A stretch of 64,000 nucleotides of DNA, taken from NCBI RefSeq assembly GCF_011765465.1, contig NZ_CP050265.1, positions 1,488,001-1,552,000 on the forward strand. Reading direction: 5' to 3'. The notes beneath the pieces are model-generated. The model saw only the letters and a list, made by a program, of their open reading frames with translations. It did no database searches and was not told the DNA's origin. A program made the translations under genes and the position numbers. Source of the stretch: Erythrobacter sp. Lineage in GTDB: Bacteria > Pseudomonadota > Alphaproteobacteria > Sphingomonadales > Sphingomonadaceae. Positions 8,682 through 16,174 of the stretch are shown here, piece after piece (positions within the stretch are counted from its first letter, which is position 1; every line of letters starts with the position of its first letter).

Positions 8682-9593
8682 GCGACACGCCTTTCGGCGC
8701 AGCCATGACTGGAGCTCGTCGTTCCAGTCGGTACCGCGCAACTTAGGCCGTCGAACTTGGATTTGCCGCCCTTCACGGAGATAGGCACCTAGCCCGCGCT
8801 CGGCTGCAAGGTCGCCGCCAGAATCGTGATCCACGAAGAGATGAAGGTCGCTCACGCTCTCCGGAATGGCAACCAGCCCGAAGCGTCCATTGCCCAGCGT
8901 TGCCCACGTCGGGATACCAGTGAGCGCATAGGCCGACATCGCGCTTTCAATGCCTTCGGCGAGACCGAGCCTTCCCTCGGCAGGTTCGAACAGACGTACC
9001 GCCGCCTCGCCGAGAGACCCCAGTGCGCGTTTCGGCTTCGCAAACAATGCCTGCGTATTGCCGCATTGCGACAGGAAAGTCCGGTGAACGGCAATCGGCC
9101 CCTCGTCGAGGCTGACCGCAGCGATCATCGCTGGCAGGAAGCGTGCGCGACCCTTCGGTCCAAGCGGCGTGCGCGGATGAAATTTCAGCGCATGGGACGT
9201 GGCGAGGATGCCGCGCCCTTCGAGGTAGGCCTTGGCAGGACTTCGGTGCAACGGTCGAGCATCGCGCCAGATGCGGAGTGCTGCAGCCGATGGCTGGCTG
9301 GAATAGCGCGGCTGGATCGGAAACTCGTCGGAGGAGCCTGAGAATAGCGCAGAGGTCTCGATCCCTTCTCGAGCGAGGGCAGCGAGCACGCTCGCCTGAT
9401 CGCATCCGGCGAAACAATGCAGTAGGATAGCCCTCCGGCCAAGCGTAACGCCGAGCGAAGGGTTGCGGTCACCATGCGCGGGACAACGGGCCATGCCCTT
9501 GGTGCCTGACCACTTGCCGCCGCGGCTCTCGCAGAGCTTGCGAGCGGTGTCCTCTAGCGAGGGGCGGGATAGGGTTGAGTTCGAAACGGACAT
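8679..9593 (-). CDS. Toprim domain primase-like protein with CHC2-type zinc finger
   Basis: A 304-residue protein. The N-terminal zinc-binding region has CPAH (Cys37, His40) and HCFAGC (Cys60, Cys64), as in CHC2 primase fingers. The C-terminal Toprim fold shows the Glu motif LAEGIESAMSAY and the metal-binding FVDHDSGG. Such proteins on plasmids and integrative elements are taken to be primases for element replication or conjugal transfer. The start at 9593 was chosen because GGAG lies upstream and family members begin shortly before the zinc finger. It is first of three consecutive minus-strand element genes and diverges from the transglycosylase gene. Confidence 0.85.
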   Translation of the reverse strand: MSVSNSTLSRPSLEDTARKLCESRGGKWSGTKGMARCPAHGDRNPSLGVTLGRRAILLHCFAGCDQASVLAALAREGIETSALFSGSSDEFPIQPRYSSQPSAAALRIWRDARPLHRSPAKAYLEGRGILATSHALKFHPRTPLGPKGRARFLPAMIAAVSLDEGPIAVHRTFLSQCGNTQALFAKPKRALGSLGEAAVRLFEPAEGRLGLAEGIESAMSAYALTGIPTWATLGNGRFGLVAIPESVSDLHLFVDHDSGGDLAAERGLGAYLREGRQIQVRRPKLRGTDWNDELQSWLRRKACR

Positions 9594-9627
9594 ACTGGCT
9601 CCATCGCCGCACAATTGCCCCTGCAGA

Positions 9628-9645
9628 CTGCCCCCTTTCCTCTTA
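9628..9645 (-). promoter_or_regulatory. Purine-rich leader motif upstream of the primase-like gene
   Basis: Minus strand TAAGAGGAAAGGGGGCAG, about 35 bases before the start codon. It is the third copy of the purine tract found before the large minus-strand genes of this element. Confidence 0.4.
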
Positions 9646-9727
9646 CCGGACGCGTATGGCGCTTTCCTACACCCTTATGTTCCATTTATGTTCTGCCACC
9701 TGTCCAGGCAAGACAAGAGAGAACGCA

Positions 9728-10318
9728 ATGAGACGAAAATGGGTAACTGGCGTGTGTTGCGGGCTCGCAATTGCGATCCCCGCCATCGCTCAGGCGCAGG
9801 AGTTCCGGGTCTTTGATCATCGACTGAGCAGGGTCGAAAAGCCGGTAGACAATGAAGTTATGTACGATCCTTCTCTGGCGGTCATTGGGACCGAAGGAGG
9901 GTACCCATCGGCCGCCAACCGAAGTTTCAAGGAGACGCTCTACGAACCCCTCATCCGCCAAGCTGAAGCAAGGTATCGATTGCCGCCTCGCTTGCTCCAA
10001 GCATTGGTCTGGCAAGAATCCCGGTTTAATCCAATGGCGATCAGTCCGGCTGGTGCTGCCGGACTTGCGCAACTTATGCCTGCAACCGCACGAGAACTCG
10101 GCGTAACCAATCGGCACGACCCAGCTCAGAATATCGACGGTGGCGCGCGATATCTAAGGCAGATGCTCGACCGGTTTGGTGCGATCCATCTCGCATTGGC
10201 GGCCTACAATGCGGGACCCGGCGCGGTATCCCGTGCTGGTGGAATTCCAAGAAATCGGGAAACGCCGGGATATGTGAGGAGCGTTATCCAAAGATGGATG
10301 GCATACGGAGCACTATGA
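9728..10318 (+). CDS. Lytic transglycosylase (SLT domain), secreted
   Basis: A 196-residue protein. Residues 1-24 form a signal peptide ending AQAQE. The SLT domain has catalytic Glu97 in WQESRFNPMAISPAGAAGLAQLMP and the later AYNAGP motif. It cleaves peptidoglycan in the periplasm. On integrative elements such enzymes usually open the wall for a conjugation apparatus (VirB1-like). No secretion genes are visible here, so that role is inferred. ATG 9728 is preferred because it begins the signal peptide; the longer upstream frame overlaps the divergent primase-like gene. Its stop overlaps the next start (ATGA). Confidence 0.88.
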   Translation: MRRKWVTGVCCGLAIAIPAIAQAQEFRVFDHRLSRVEKPVDNEVMYDPSLAVIGTEGGYPSAANRSFKETLYEPLIRQAEARYRLPPRLLQALVWQESRFNPMAISPAGAAGLAQLMPATARELGVTNRHDPAQNIDGGARYLRQMLDRFGAIHLALAAYNAGPGAVSRAGGIPRNRETPGYVRSVIQRWMAYGAL

Positions 10319-10518
10319 ACACGAATCGGAAAAGGATCAGCGGACGGCTCGAGCATCTCCCGCGTGGGGCAGCTATCGTGACAGATGCAGGCGACCACTG
10401 GGTTCTGGAAGGCTACGAACCATCGAACGATGACTTCGGTTTCGAGGTCACCGCCGAGGGTGTCGTTGTGGGCTTTGACCGCCTTCGAGTTGAGTGGCTG
10501 GGCCAAGTCCCGGCATAG
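10315..10518 (+). CDS. Small DUF5818-like protein
   Basis: A 67-residue basic-to-acidic protein coupled to the transglycosylase by an ATGA overlap (10315-10318). It has an OB-like pattern: SGRLEHLPRGAAIVTDAGD, then WVLEGYEP, ending VGFDRLRVEWLG. That end resembles the DUF5818 family common in Sphingomonadales. Function is unknown. The overlap implies co-translation with the transglycosylase. It ends 9 bases before the integrase stop on the other strand. Confidence 0.7.
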   Translation: MNTNRKRISGRLEHLPRGAAIVTDAGDHWVLEGYEPSNDDFGFEVTAEGVVVGFDRLRVEWLGQVPA

Positions 10519-10527
10519 CACGCTAAA

Positions 10528-11781
10528 TCACGCAGCTCTCAAGATCGCAACATTGCCTGTTTTTCCGCGCATCGCATCGAGGAAGTTCGCCCAATCTTGA
10601 AGCATCGCGCGACGGGGCGCCAGATACTCTGCGGCATTATAGGCCCCGCGAACTTCGTTCTCCTCGCTATGAGCCAGTTGAAGCTCGACCCAGTCTTCAT
10701 GGTACTTTCGGATCCACATTGGCGGTTGGCCGACTTCGACAAGCTGTTCATTGGCCCATGTGCTCGCAAGACCTCTGAAGCCATGAACAGTCTGCCGACC
10801 GTGATAGCCCAGACGATACAAACCATAGATCATGGTGTTTTCGGATAGCGGCACTCCACGCTTCTGGCCGGGAAAGACATAGTCACTTTGAGAACATGCG
10901 ATCATGTCCTTGGCGAGCGAAGCGGCTTGCATTGACAATGGTACGATATGCTCACGGTGCATCTTCATTCGATCAGGCCCGATGCGCCAAAGCGGAGAGT
11001 TTCCTTCTAGATCCTCGAACTCGTGCTTCTTGGCAAAACGAAGTTCCTTCGTTCTGACCCATGTCAGAAGCGCGAAGGTGAGCGCTGCGCGAGTAATCTC
11101 GGAGCGTCGCTCCCCTTCTTCATTGTATTGATCCAGCTTGTTTATGAGCTCTGGCAACAGAGCGAGCGGCAGTTTGGCCATATGCTTTACGCGAGGTCGC
11201 GGCTTCAGAGCGCCGCGAAGATGAGCCGTGGGGTCCGCATCGCAAAGCCCACTCGCGATGGCGAACTGGAAAACTTGGCCAATGCTCTGCTTCGCACGCC
11301 GACTGATATCCAGAGCCCCCCGTTCTTCAATATTGCGGATCACGCCTAAAACTTCAGGGGGGGTGATCTCGTGCATCATCCTTTCGCCCAATACCGGAAA
11401 CACGTCCCGTTCCATCCGAGACCAGACACGCTTCGCATGAGCTGGATCAAGGCTGCTCTTTCGATTCTTGTGCCACATCTCAGCAACAGCCTTGAAGGTT
11501 TTCTCTGGCTCGAAATCTCGACCAGGCTTGTGGACCATCGGATCCTTGCCTTCGGCCAAGGCAGCCCTTGCAAGCGTCTTCAACTCACGCGCAGCCGCTA
11601 TTCCGACGTCAGGATAAGCACCAAAGGAAAGCAGCTTCTCCTTTCCGCGATAGCGGTATTTCATGCGCCAGAGCTTCGAACCGTTCGCTTTTACGAGGAG
11701 GAATAGCCCTTCACCGTCGGCAAGCTTGTAGGGTCGTTCTGCCGCCTTCGCATTCTTGATCTGAATCTCACTCAAAGCCAT
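10528..11781 (-). CDS. P4-type tyrosine integrase
   Basis: A 417-residue site-specific recombinase. The N-terminal arm-binding domain (DUF4102 type, MALSEIQIKNAKAAERPYKL) is followed by a SAM-like core-binding domain and a catalytic domain. The catalytic domain shows Arg in TWVRTKEL, HGFRG (His-x-x-Arg), LAHSE and the probable nucleophile Tyr in GAYNAAEYL. It would integrate and excise the element at the adjacent tRNA gene. ATG 11781 has AAAGGAG about 10 bases upstream and matches the family N terminus; a longer frame to 11859 runs into the repeat-rich attachment region. Confidence 0.93.
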   Translation of the reverse strand: MALSEIQIKNAKAAERPYKLADGEGLFLLVKANGSKLWRMKYRYRGKEKLLSFGAYPDVGIAAARELKTLARAALAEGKDPMVHKPGRDFEPEKTFKAVAEMWHKNRKSSLDPAHAKRVWSRMERDVFPVLGERMMHEITPPEVLGVIRNIEERGALDISRRAKQSIGQVFQFAIASGLCDADPTAHLRGALKPRPRVKHMAKLPLALLPELINKLDQYNEEGERRSEITRAALTFALLTWVRTKELRFAKKHEFEDLEGNSPLWRIGPDRMKMHREHIVPLSMQAASLAKDMIACSQSDYVFPGQKRGVPLSENTMIYGLYRLGYHGRQTVHGFRGLASTWANEQLVEVGQPPMWIRKYHEDWVELQLAHSEENEVRGAYNAAEYLAPRRAMLQDWANFLDAMRGKTGNVAILRAA

Positions 11782-11782
11782 T

Positions 11783-11880
11783 GGGGGTATCGCTCCTTTT
11801 CGGTACCCCCCGAAAGTACCCCCAAAATACCCCCACTCCAAATCCGGCTTCAAGCGCATGCAAGCGAACGCAAGCGGACG
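11783..11880. repeat. Clustered short repeats, probable integrase arm-binding region
   Basis: TACCCCC occurs directly at 11804-11810, 11817-11823 and 11828-11834 and inverted at 11783-11789. CAAGCG recurs at 11851, 11861 and 11871 with exact 10-base spacing. An AT-rich stretch follows (11894-11930). The cluster lies between the integrase start and the tRNA, where arm sites of an attachment region are expected. Confidence 0.55.
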
Positions 11881-11959
11881 CGAATCAGCGACATGGTTTT
11901 GATTTCATTGTTTTTTTCGGATTTATACGGAAGAATGCGAACCCATGCGGATTCGAGAA

Positions 11960-11980
11960 TGGTAGCGGAGGAGGGACTCG
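11960..11980. other. Probable attachment site core at the tRNA-Met 3' end
   Basis: P4-type integrases usually recombine at the 3' end of tRNA genes and rebuild it. Here the element side abuts the encoded CCA end of tRNA-Met. The exact core length cannot be set because the second copy is outside the window. Confidence 0.45.
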
Positions 11981-12036
11981 AACCCCCGACACGCGGATTA
12001 TGATTCCGCTGCTCTAACCACCTGAGCTACTCCGCC
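11960..12036 (-). tRNA. tRNA-Met (anticodon CAT), elongator
   Basis: A 77-base cloverleaf on the minus strand begins GGCGGAGTAGCTCAG. The anticodon arm is GCGGA/TCCGC around loop ATCATAA (anticodon CAT). The T arm contains GGTTCGAGTCC. The acceptor has a terminal G-T pair and CCA is encoded. The form fits the alphaproteobacterial elongator tRNA-Met. It is the probable insertion target of the element. Confidence 0.93.
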
Positions 12037-12126
12037 CCGTTCGGGATTCGCACCGGCGGCTCGCCGGGCGAGCGGCGCATTTAGGGCGGGGTCTCGCCCC
12101 GGTCAAGCACTAGTGCGTGGGGCGCT

Positions 12127-12645
12127 TCAGGGGCGCTCGCGGCCGCGGAAGGCCATGCGCTTGACGTGGCTCCACGGGCCGCCTTCGTAGCGGTGCAAAT
12201 CGAGCGCGGGGAAGGCGAAGGCGCGCGGCTCGATCGTCGGTGCGAGAGACGCCTGCAGGGCGCGCGCCTCCTCTTTCGTCACCTTGTTCTGGATCGTGAT
12301 GTGAGGGCGCGGCTCGTGCAGGTCCTGGTCGGTCAGGCTGCCGTGGAAATGCTCGGCGATAAGCGCGCGCAAGGAGAGTAGCTCCTCGCTTTCGAGCGCG
12401 ATCGCCGTGCCCTTGCCAAGGTCCATCAGGCCCGTGACGCGGCCCTGCGGCGGGGCGAATTCGCGCGCGATTTCGGGGAGGAAGTCCTTCAGTTCCTCGA
12501 GCAACGAGGGCGCGAAGGCGTGGAACAGGGTGACGTGGGCGTGGAGATGGTTTCGCTCGGGCGGAAAGTGTTCGCGGCGCAGACCCTCGGCCCAGCCCTG
12601 AATATCGGGCGGCAGGACGGCGGTGACGATGAAAGGACGGGCCAT
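12127..12645 (-). CDS. 2H phosphoesterase, 2'-5' RNA ligase family
   Basis: A 172-residue protein with two HxT-type motifs, HVT in HAHVTLFHAF and HIT in PHITIQ, defining the 2H superfamily (LigT/ThpR and cyclic phosphodiesterases). Members act on 2',3'-cyclic or 2'-5' RNA ends; the cellular substrate is unknown. ATG 12645 starts the conserved MARPFIVTAVLP; the frame continues upstream only as a shadow of mltG. It is the first chromosomal gene after the tRNA-Met target site and lies 46 bases after mltG on the same strand. Confidence 0.85.
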   Translation of the reverse strand: MARPFIVTAVLPPDIQGWAEGLRREHFPPERNHLHAHVTLFHAFAPSLLEELKDFLPEIAREFAPPQGRVTGLMDLGKGTAIALESEELLSLRALIAEHFHGSLTDQDLHEPRPHITIQNKVTKEEARALQASLAPTIEPRAFAFPALDLHRYEGGPWSHVKRMAFRGRERP

Positions 12646-12691
12646 GGGACGCGGGCTAGCACGCGGCGCGGCATCGGTTCCACCGCTTGCG

Positions 12692-13657
12692 CTACATCTC
12701 CCCGCGCTCGCGCCGCAAGGCGTACCATTCGGCGACGTTGGCGTTGTGCTCTTCCAGCGTGTCGGCGAAGACATGGCCGCCGGTCCCGTCCGCGACCATG
12801 AACAGCGCGCTGGTCTTCGCCGGGTTCAGCACCGCGGCAATGCTTTCGCGCCCCGGATTGGTGATCGGGCCTTCGGGCAGGCCGACGCGGGTGTAGGTGT
12901 TGTAGCCGTTCACCGCCGCGATCTCGGACTGGCGGATGCGGCGGCCCAGCGGCTTGCCCCTGGTGATCGGATAGATGATCGTCGGGTCGGCCTGCAGCAG
13001 CATCCCCGCCTTCAGCCGGTTGGAGTAGAGCCCCGCGACCATGCGCCGTTCTTCGGGCTTGCCGGTCTCCTTCTCGACGATCGAGGCGAGGATCAGCGCT
13101 TCGCGCATCGTGTCGACGGCGATGTCGGGGGCGCGCTCCGCCCACGCCTCGGCAAGATAGCGGTCCATCGCCGCCTGCATCCGCTCGACCAGTTCGGCGC
13201 GGCTCTGCCCGCGTTCGAAGGAATAGGTGTCGGGCAGAATCGAGCCTTCGCTCGGCACGTCGATCTCGCCGGTGAGGAGTTCCTCGGCCATCAGCCGCTC
13301 CCACACCATGATCGAGGGCATCCCTTCGGGGATCGTGACGAAGCGGCGTATGACGTCGCCCGACTGGAAGGCGGAAAGGATCTGCGCCTGGCTCATGCCG
13401 GGCGTGAGGCGGAATTCGCCCGCCTGGATCGGTTCGTCGGAGCCGAACAGGCGGGCGCGCAGCACGAAGCCGTCGGCCGACGAGATCAGCCCCTCCGCCT
13501 CGAGCTTGTCCGCCACCGCGCTGACCGATGCGCCGGAGGGGATGATGAAGGCCGTTTCCTCATCGATCGTCGCCTCGCCGAGCTGGGCGTAGGCCAGCCA
13601 CGCCCCGGCCCCGATGAGTGCGACCACAAGAAGGAGGACGAGGCCGAGCCGCCTCAC
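12692..13657 (-). CDS. mltG: Endolytic transglycosylase MltG
   Basis: A 321-residue inner-membrane enzyme that cuts nascent glycan strands and so ends peptidoglycan polymerization. There is one N-terminal membrane helix (about 4-24), a LysM-like region, then the YceG domain with catalytic Glu in LASIVEKETGKPEER and the conserved LQADPTIIY and YNTYTRVGLPEGPI blocks. Length is typical. It starts 4 bases after fabF ends, forming a fabF-mltG operon as in many alphaproteobacteria. Confidence 0.95.
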   Translation of the reverse strand: MRRLGLVLLLVVALIGAGAWLAYAQLGEATIDEETAFIIPSGASVSAVADKLEAEGLISSADGFVLRARLFGSDEPIQAGEFRLTPGMSQAQILSAFQSGDVIRRFVTIPEGMPSIMVWERLMAEELLTGEIDVPSEGSILPDTYSFERGQSRAELVERMQAAMDRYLAEAWAERAPDIAVDTMREALILASIVEKETGKPEERRMVAGLYSNRLKAGMLLQADPTIIYPITRGKPLGRRIRQSEIAAVNGYNTYTRVGLPEGPITNPGRESIAAVLNPAKTSALFMVADGTGGHVFADTLEEHNANVAEWYALRRERGEM

Positions 13658-13661
13658 CGGG

Positions 13662-14921
13662 TCAATCGACCTTCTGCATGATCAGCGAGGCATTGGTCCC
13701 GCCGAAGCCGAAGGAGTTGTTGAGCACGGCGCGCACCTCGCGCTCCCGCGCCTTCAAGGGCACGAGGTCGATGCCTTCCGTGCCCTCGTCCGGGTCGATG
13801 AGGTTGAGCGTGGGGGGCACGACCTGATCGCGCATGGCGAGCAGGCAGAACACCGCCTCGACCGCGCCCGCACCGCCCAATAGGTGGCCGATCGCGCTCT
13901 TGGTCGAGCTCATCGACGCGCCGCCGAGGTCTTCGCCCAGCACGCGCTTGACCGCGGCGAGTTCGATCGTGTCGGCCATGGTGCTGGTGCCGTGCGCGTT
14001 GACATAGTCGATGTCGCCCGGGCCGAGGCCGGCCTTCCTGAGCGCCATGCGCATGGCGAGTTCGGCGCCCTTGCCTTCCGGATGCGGCGCGGTGACGTGG
14101 TAGGCATCGCCCGACAGGCCGTAGCCCGTGACCTCGCCATAGATATGCGCGCCGCGCGCCTTGGCGCGCTCGTATTCCTCGAGCACGACGATGCCCGCGC
14201 CCTCGCCCATGACGAAGCCTTCGCGCGCCTTGTCGTAGGGGCGGCTGGCCTCGGTCGGGCGGTCGTTGAAGCTGGTGTTGAGCGCGCGCGCCTGGGCGAA
14301 GCCCGCGATGCCTAGCGGGTTGATCGTGCTTTCCGAACCGCCTGCGAGCATGACGTCGGCATCGTCCATCGCGATCATGCGCGCAGCGTCGCCGATCGAA
14401 TGCGCGCCGGTCGAGCACGCCGTGACGACCGCGTGGTTCGGGCCCATGAAGCCGTACTTGATCTGCACCTGCCCGGTGACGAGGTTGATGAGGCGGCCAT
14501 GGACGAAGTGCGGGCTAACCCGGCCGGGGCCGCGTTCGTGGAGGTTGACGCTTTCAAGCTCGATCCCCGGCAGGCCGCCGATCCCTGCCCCGATCGAACA
14601 GCCGGTGCGCAGCTTTTCTTCCTCGCTCATGTCGGTCAGGCCCGCATCCTCGAGCGCCTGCCCGGCGGCGTCCAGCCCGTAGACGATGAAGGGATCGACC
14701 TGGCGCTGAATCTTGCCGTCCACGCGCTTGTCGGGGTCGAAGCCCCATTCGTGGTCCTTGCCCTTCACCTCGCAGGCGATGGTGCACTTCTGGTTCGAGG
14801 CGTCGAAGCGGGTGATCGGCCCCGCCCCGCTTTCGCCTGCGACGAGGTTCCGCCAGCTCGTTTCCACGTCCCCGCCCAGCGGGGTGACAAGACCGAGCCC
14901 GGTTACAACCACACGGCGCAT
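13662..14921 (-). CDS. fabF: Beta-ketoacyl-ACP synthase II (FabF)
   Basis: A 419-residue condensing enzyme of fatty-acid elongation. The Cys-His-His triad is visible: Cys169 in VVTACSTGAHS, His in NAHGTSTMADT, and the second His position in the final third. The C terminus has NNSFGFGGTNASL. ATG 14921 begins the conserved MRRVVVTGLG and has AAGGGA upstream. It lies downstream of acpP, separated by 178 bases with strong hairpins, and upstream of mltG. Confidence 0.96.
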   Translation of the reverse strand: MRRVVVTGLGLVTPLGGDVETSWRNLVAGESGAGPITRFDASNQKCTIACEVKGKDHEWGFDPDKRVDGKIQRQVDPFIVYGLDAAGQALEDAGLTDMSEEEKLRTGCSIGAGIGGLPGIELESVNLHERGPGRVSPHFVHGRLINLVTGQVQIKYGFMGPNHAVVTACSTGAHSIGDAARMIAMDDADVMLAGGSESTINPLGIAGFAQARALNTSFNDRPTEASRPYDKAREGFVMGEGAGIVVLEEYERAKARGAHIYGEVTGYGLSGDAYHVTAPHPEGKGAELAMRMALRKAGLGPGDIDYVNAHGTSTMADTIELAAVKRVLGEDLGGASMSSTKSAIGHLLGGAGAVEAVFCLLAMRDQVVPPTLNLIDPDEGTEGIDLVPLKAREREVRAVLNNSFGFGGTNASLIMQKVD

Positions 14922-14940
14922 TGCAATCCCTTTCGTCTCC

Positions 14941-15030
14941 CGCACGCGGCCCGAAGACCCGCGTGCGGCCCCGTTTCGCGGGGCCTAAAAGCTACAGGCC
15001 CGCAGCCCACGCAAGAGGGGCTGAGGGCCT
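14941..15030 (-). promoter_or_regulatory. Structured intergenic region between acpP and fabF
   Basis: Three inverted repeats are visible. Arms 14996-15008 and 15018-15030 pair with one mismatch. Arms CGCACGCGG and CCGCGTGCG pair perfectly (14941-14967). GGCCCCG/CGGGGCC (about 14966-14985) overlaps the second. The first could attenuate transcription after acpP, letting acpP exceed fabF. No long T run is present, so a classical terminator is not certain. Confidence 0.5.
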
Positions 15031-15099
15031 GTCGATCAGCTTGGCGCGCGCGAGGAAGCGCCCCGCGCAGGTCCAGCCGAGGGCAATCAGCCCCGGGAA

Positions 15100-15336
15100 T
15101 TAACCCTTGTTTTCCTCGATATACTTGGTCGCATCGCCGACGGTCGAGATCTTCTCCGCCGCGTCGTCGGGGATTTCGACACCGAATTCCTCTTCGAAGG
15201 CCATGACCAGTTCGACGATGTCGAGGCTGTCGGCGCCGAGATCGTCGATGAAGCTCGCGTCCTGGGTGACCTTGTCGGCCTCGACGCCGAGATGCTCGAC
15301 GACAATCTTCTGCACGCGGTCGGCAGTATCGCTCAT
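15100..15336 (-). CDS. acpP: Acyl carrier protein
   Basis: A 78-residue acidic protein of fatty-acid synthesis with the phosphopantetheine site Ser37 in [15 protein letters not shown]. Helix IV ends TKYIEENKG. Length and sequence are canonical. It is read toward fabF. The frame runs far upstream, but ATG 15336 gives the exact family N terminus. Confidence 0.97.
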   Translation of the reverse strand: MSDTADRVQKIVVEHLGVEADKVTQDASFIDDLGADSLDIVELVMAFEEEFGVEIPDDAAEKISTVGDATKYIEENKG

Positions 15337-15600
15337 GTGTGTCCCTCTTGTCTGGGGTTTTGCAAAAAATTCGCCCTCGGCCCTAGTCAACGCCGCTGGC
15401 AAGCGCAAGTGGTGATAGCGGCCTCGCCCTCGCGCCCCGGCCCTCCCCTTCCCGCTGCAGGATGGCAACGTTTCGCCGCGCGTCGCGTCCGGACTGGCCC
15501 GAAAGCCGGCGCGTGGCCGGAAAGCTATCGCACGCTCGCCGTTAAATCCCCGAAAACGCGGGCAAAACCCTGCCCCAGCGAAAAGGACGAGAGGACGCCG

Positions 15601-16035
15601 ATGGCGAACCGGGAAACGCTGCAGGGCCTCACGCAGGCCACTTACGACACGCTCGAAGCCTATCGCCGCGCGCATGAGACGGCCCATACGGGCGCGCTCG
15701 AACGCACGCTCGAGCGGCGGATTTCCGAACGCACGCGCACCGTGAACCTGCTCAACGACGCGCTCGAAAAACAGGGCGGCGAGCGGGTCGACGATGCGAG
15801 CGCCTCGGCCCAGGCGGGCTATCTCGTCCAGGCGATCGGCGATGCCTTTCAGGACGGCGACGAGGCGGCCGCTCACCGGATCGAGAAAGCCGAAACCGAT
15901 CTATGCGAACGCTACGAAAAGGCGCTGGCCGACGACACGCTCGAAACATCGACCCGCCACACGATCGAAGCCGCCGCGCGCGAGGTGCGCGAAGGCGAAA
16001 GCTTCAGCCACGTGCTCGAACGGCAATTCGGCTGA
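15601..16035 (+). CDS. PA2169 family four-helix-bundle protein (DUF2383)
   Basis: A 144-residue, charged, all-helical protein with the pattern of the DUF2383/PA2169 family: [21 protein letters not shown], then [11 protein letters not shown], and a C-terminal helix ending SHVLERQFG. Family members resemble ferritin-like four-helix bundles; their function is unknown, with suggested stress links. It has its own promoter region (15337-15600 holds no other gene) and a strong terminator follows. It is convergent with aspS. Confidence 0.75.
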   Translation: MANRETLQGLTQATYDTLEAYRRAHETAHTGALERTLERRISERTRTVNLLNDALEKQGGERVDDASASAQAGYLVQAIGDAFQDGDEAAAHRIEKAETDLCERYEKALADDTLETSTRHTIEAAAREVREGESFSHVLERQFG

Positions 16036-16131
16036 GGACAAAGGCAACCAAGCAGCGGGGCCAAGGCCCTTGATGAGGCACGGCCAGCCGTCCCGGGACA
16101 AGAAGAACGATAAAGCGAAACGCCTTCATGC

Positions 16132-16166
16132 GGGGCATCCGGCAGCAAGCCGGGTGCCCCTTTTTT
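16132..16166 (+). terminator. Rho-independent terminator of the PA2169-type gene
   Basis: A perfect 12-base stem (GGGGCATCCGGC at 16132-16143, GCCGGGTGCCCC at 16149-16160) with loop AGCAA is followed by six T. It ends 8 bases before the aspS stop, which is read from the other strand. Confidence 0.92.
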
Positions 16167-16174
16167 CCTCGGCC

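Larger units (their letters stand above)
1..11959. mobile_element. Right part of an integrated genetic element next to tRNA-Met
   Basis: The stretch left of the tRNA-Met gene has a P4-type integrase at its right border. Its genes are typical of integrative elements: a mercury-type operon, a ParB-like protein, a methyltransferase/helicase giant, a Toprim primase-like protein and a lytic transglycosylase. Base composition is visibly less GC-rich than in the genes right of 12000. The left border is outside the window, so size and transfer type (conjugative or mobilizable) are unknown. No relaxase or type IV secretion genes are visible, although the transglycosylase would fit such a system. The right border is inferred to be at the tRNA 3' end. 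Confidence 0.8.

Noticed and set aside
4353..9593. The methyltransferase/helicase and primase-like pair as a new phage-defence system
   Set aside because: The pair fits known plasmid and integrative-element maintenance genes; nothing in the sequence shows a defence effector such as a nuclease or membrane pore.
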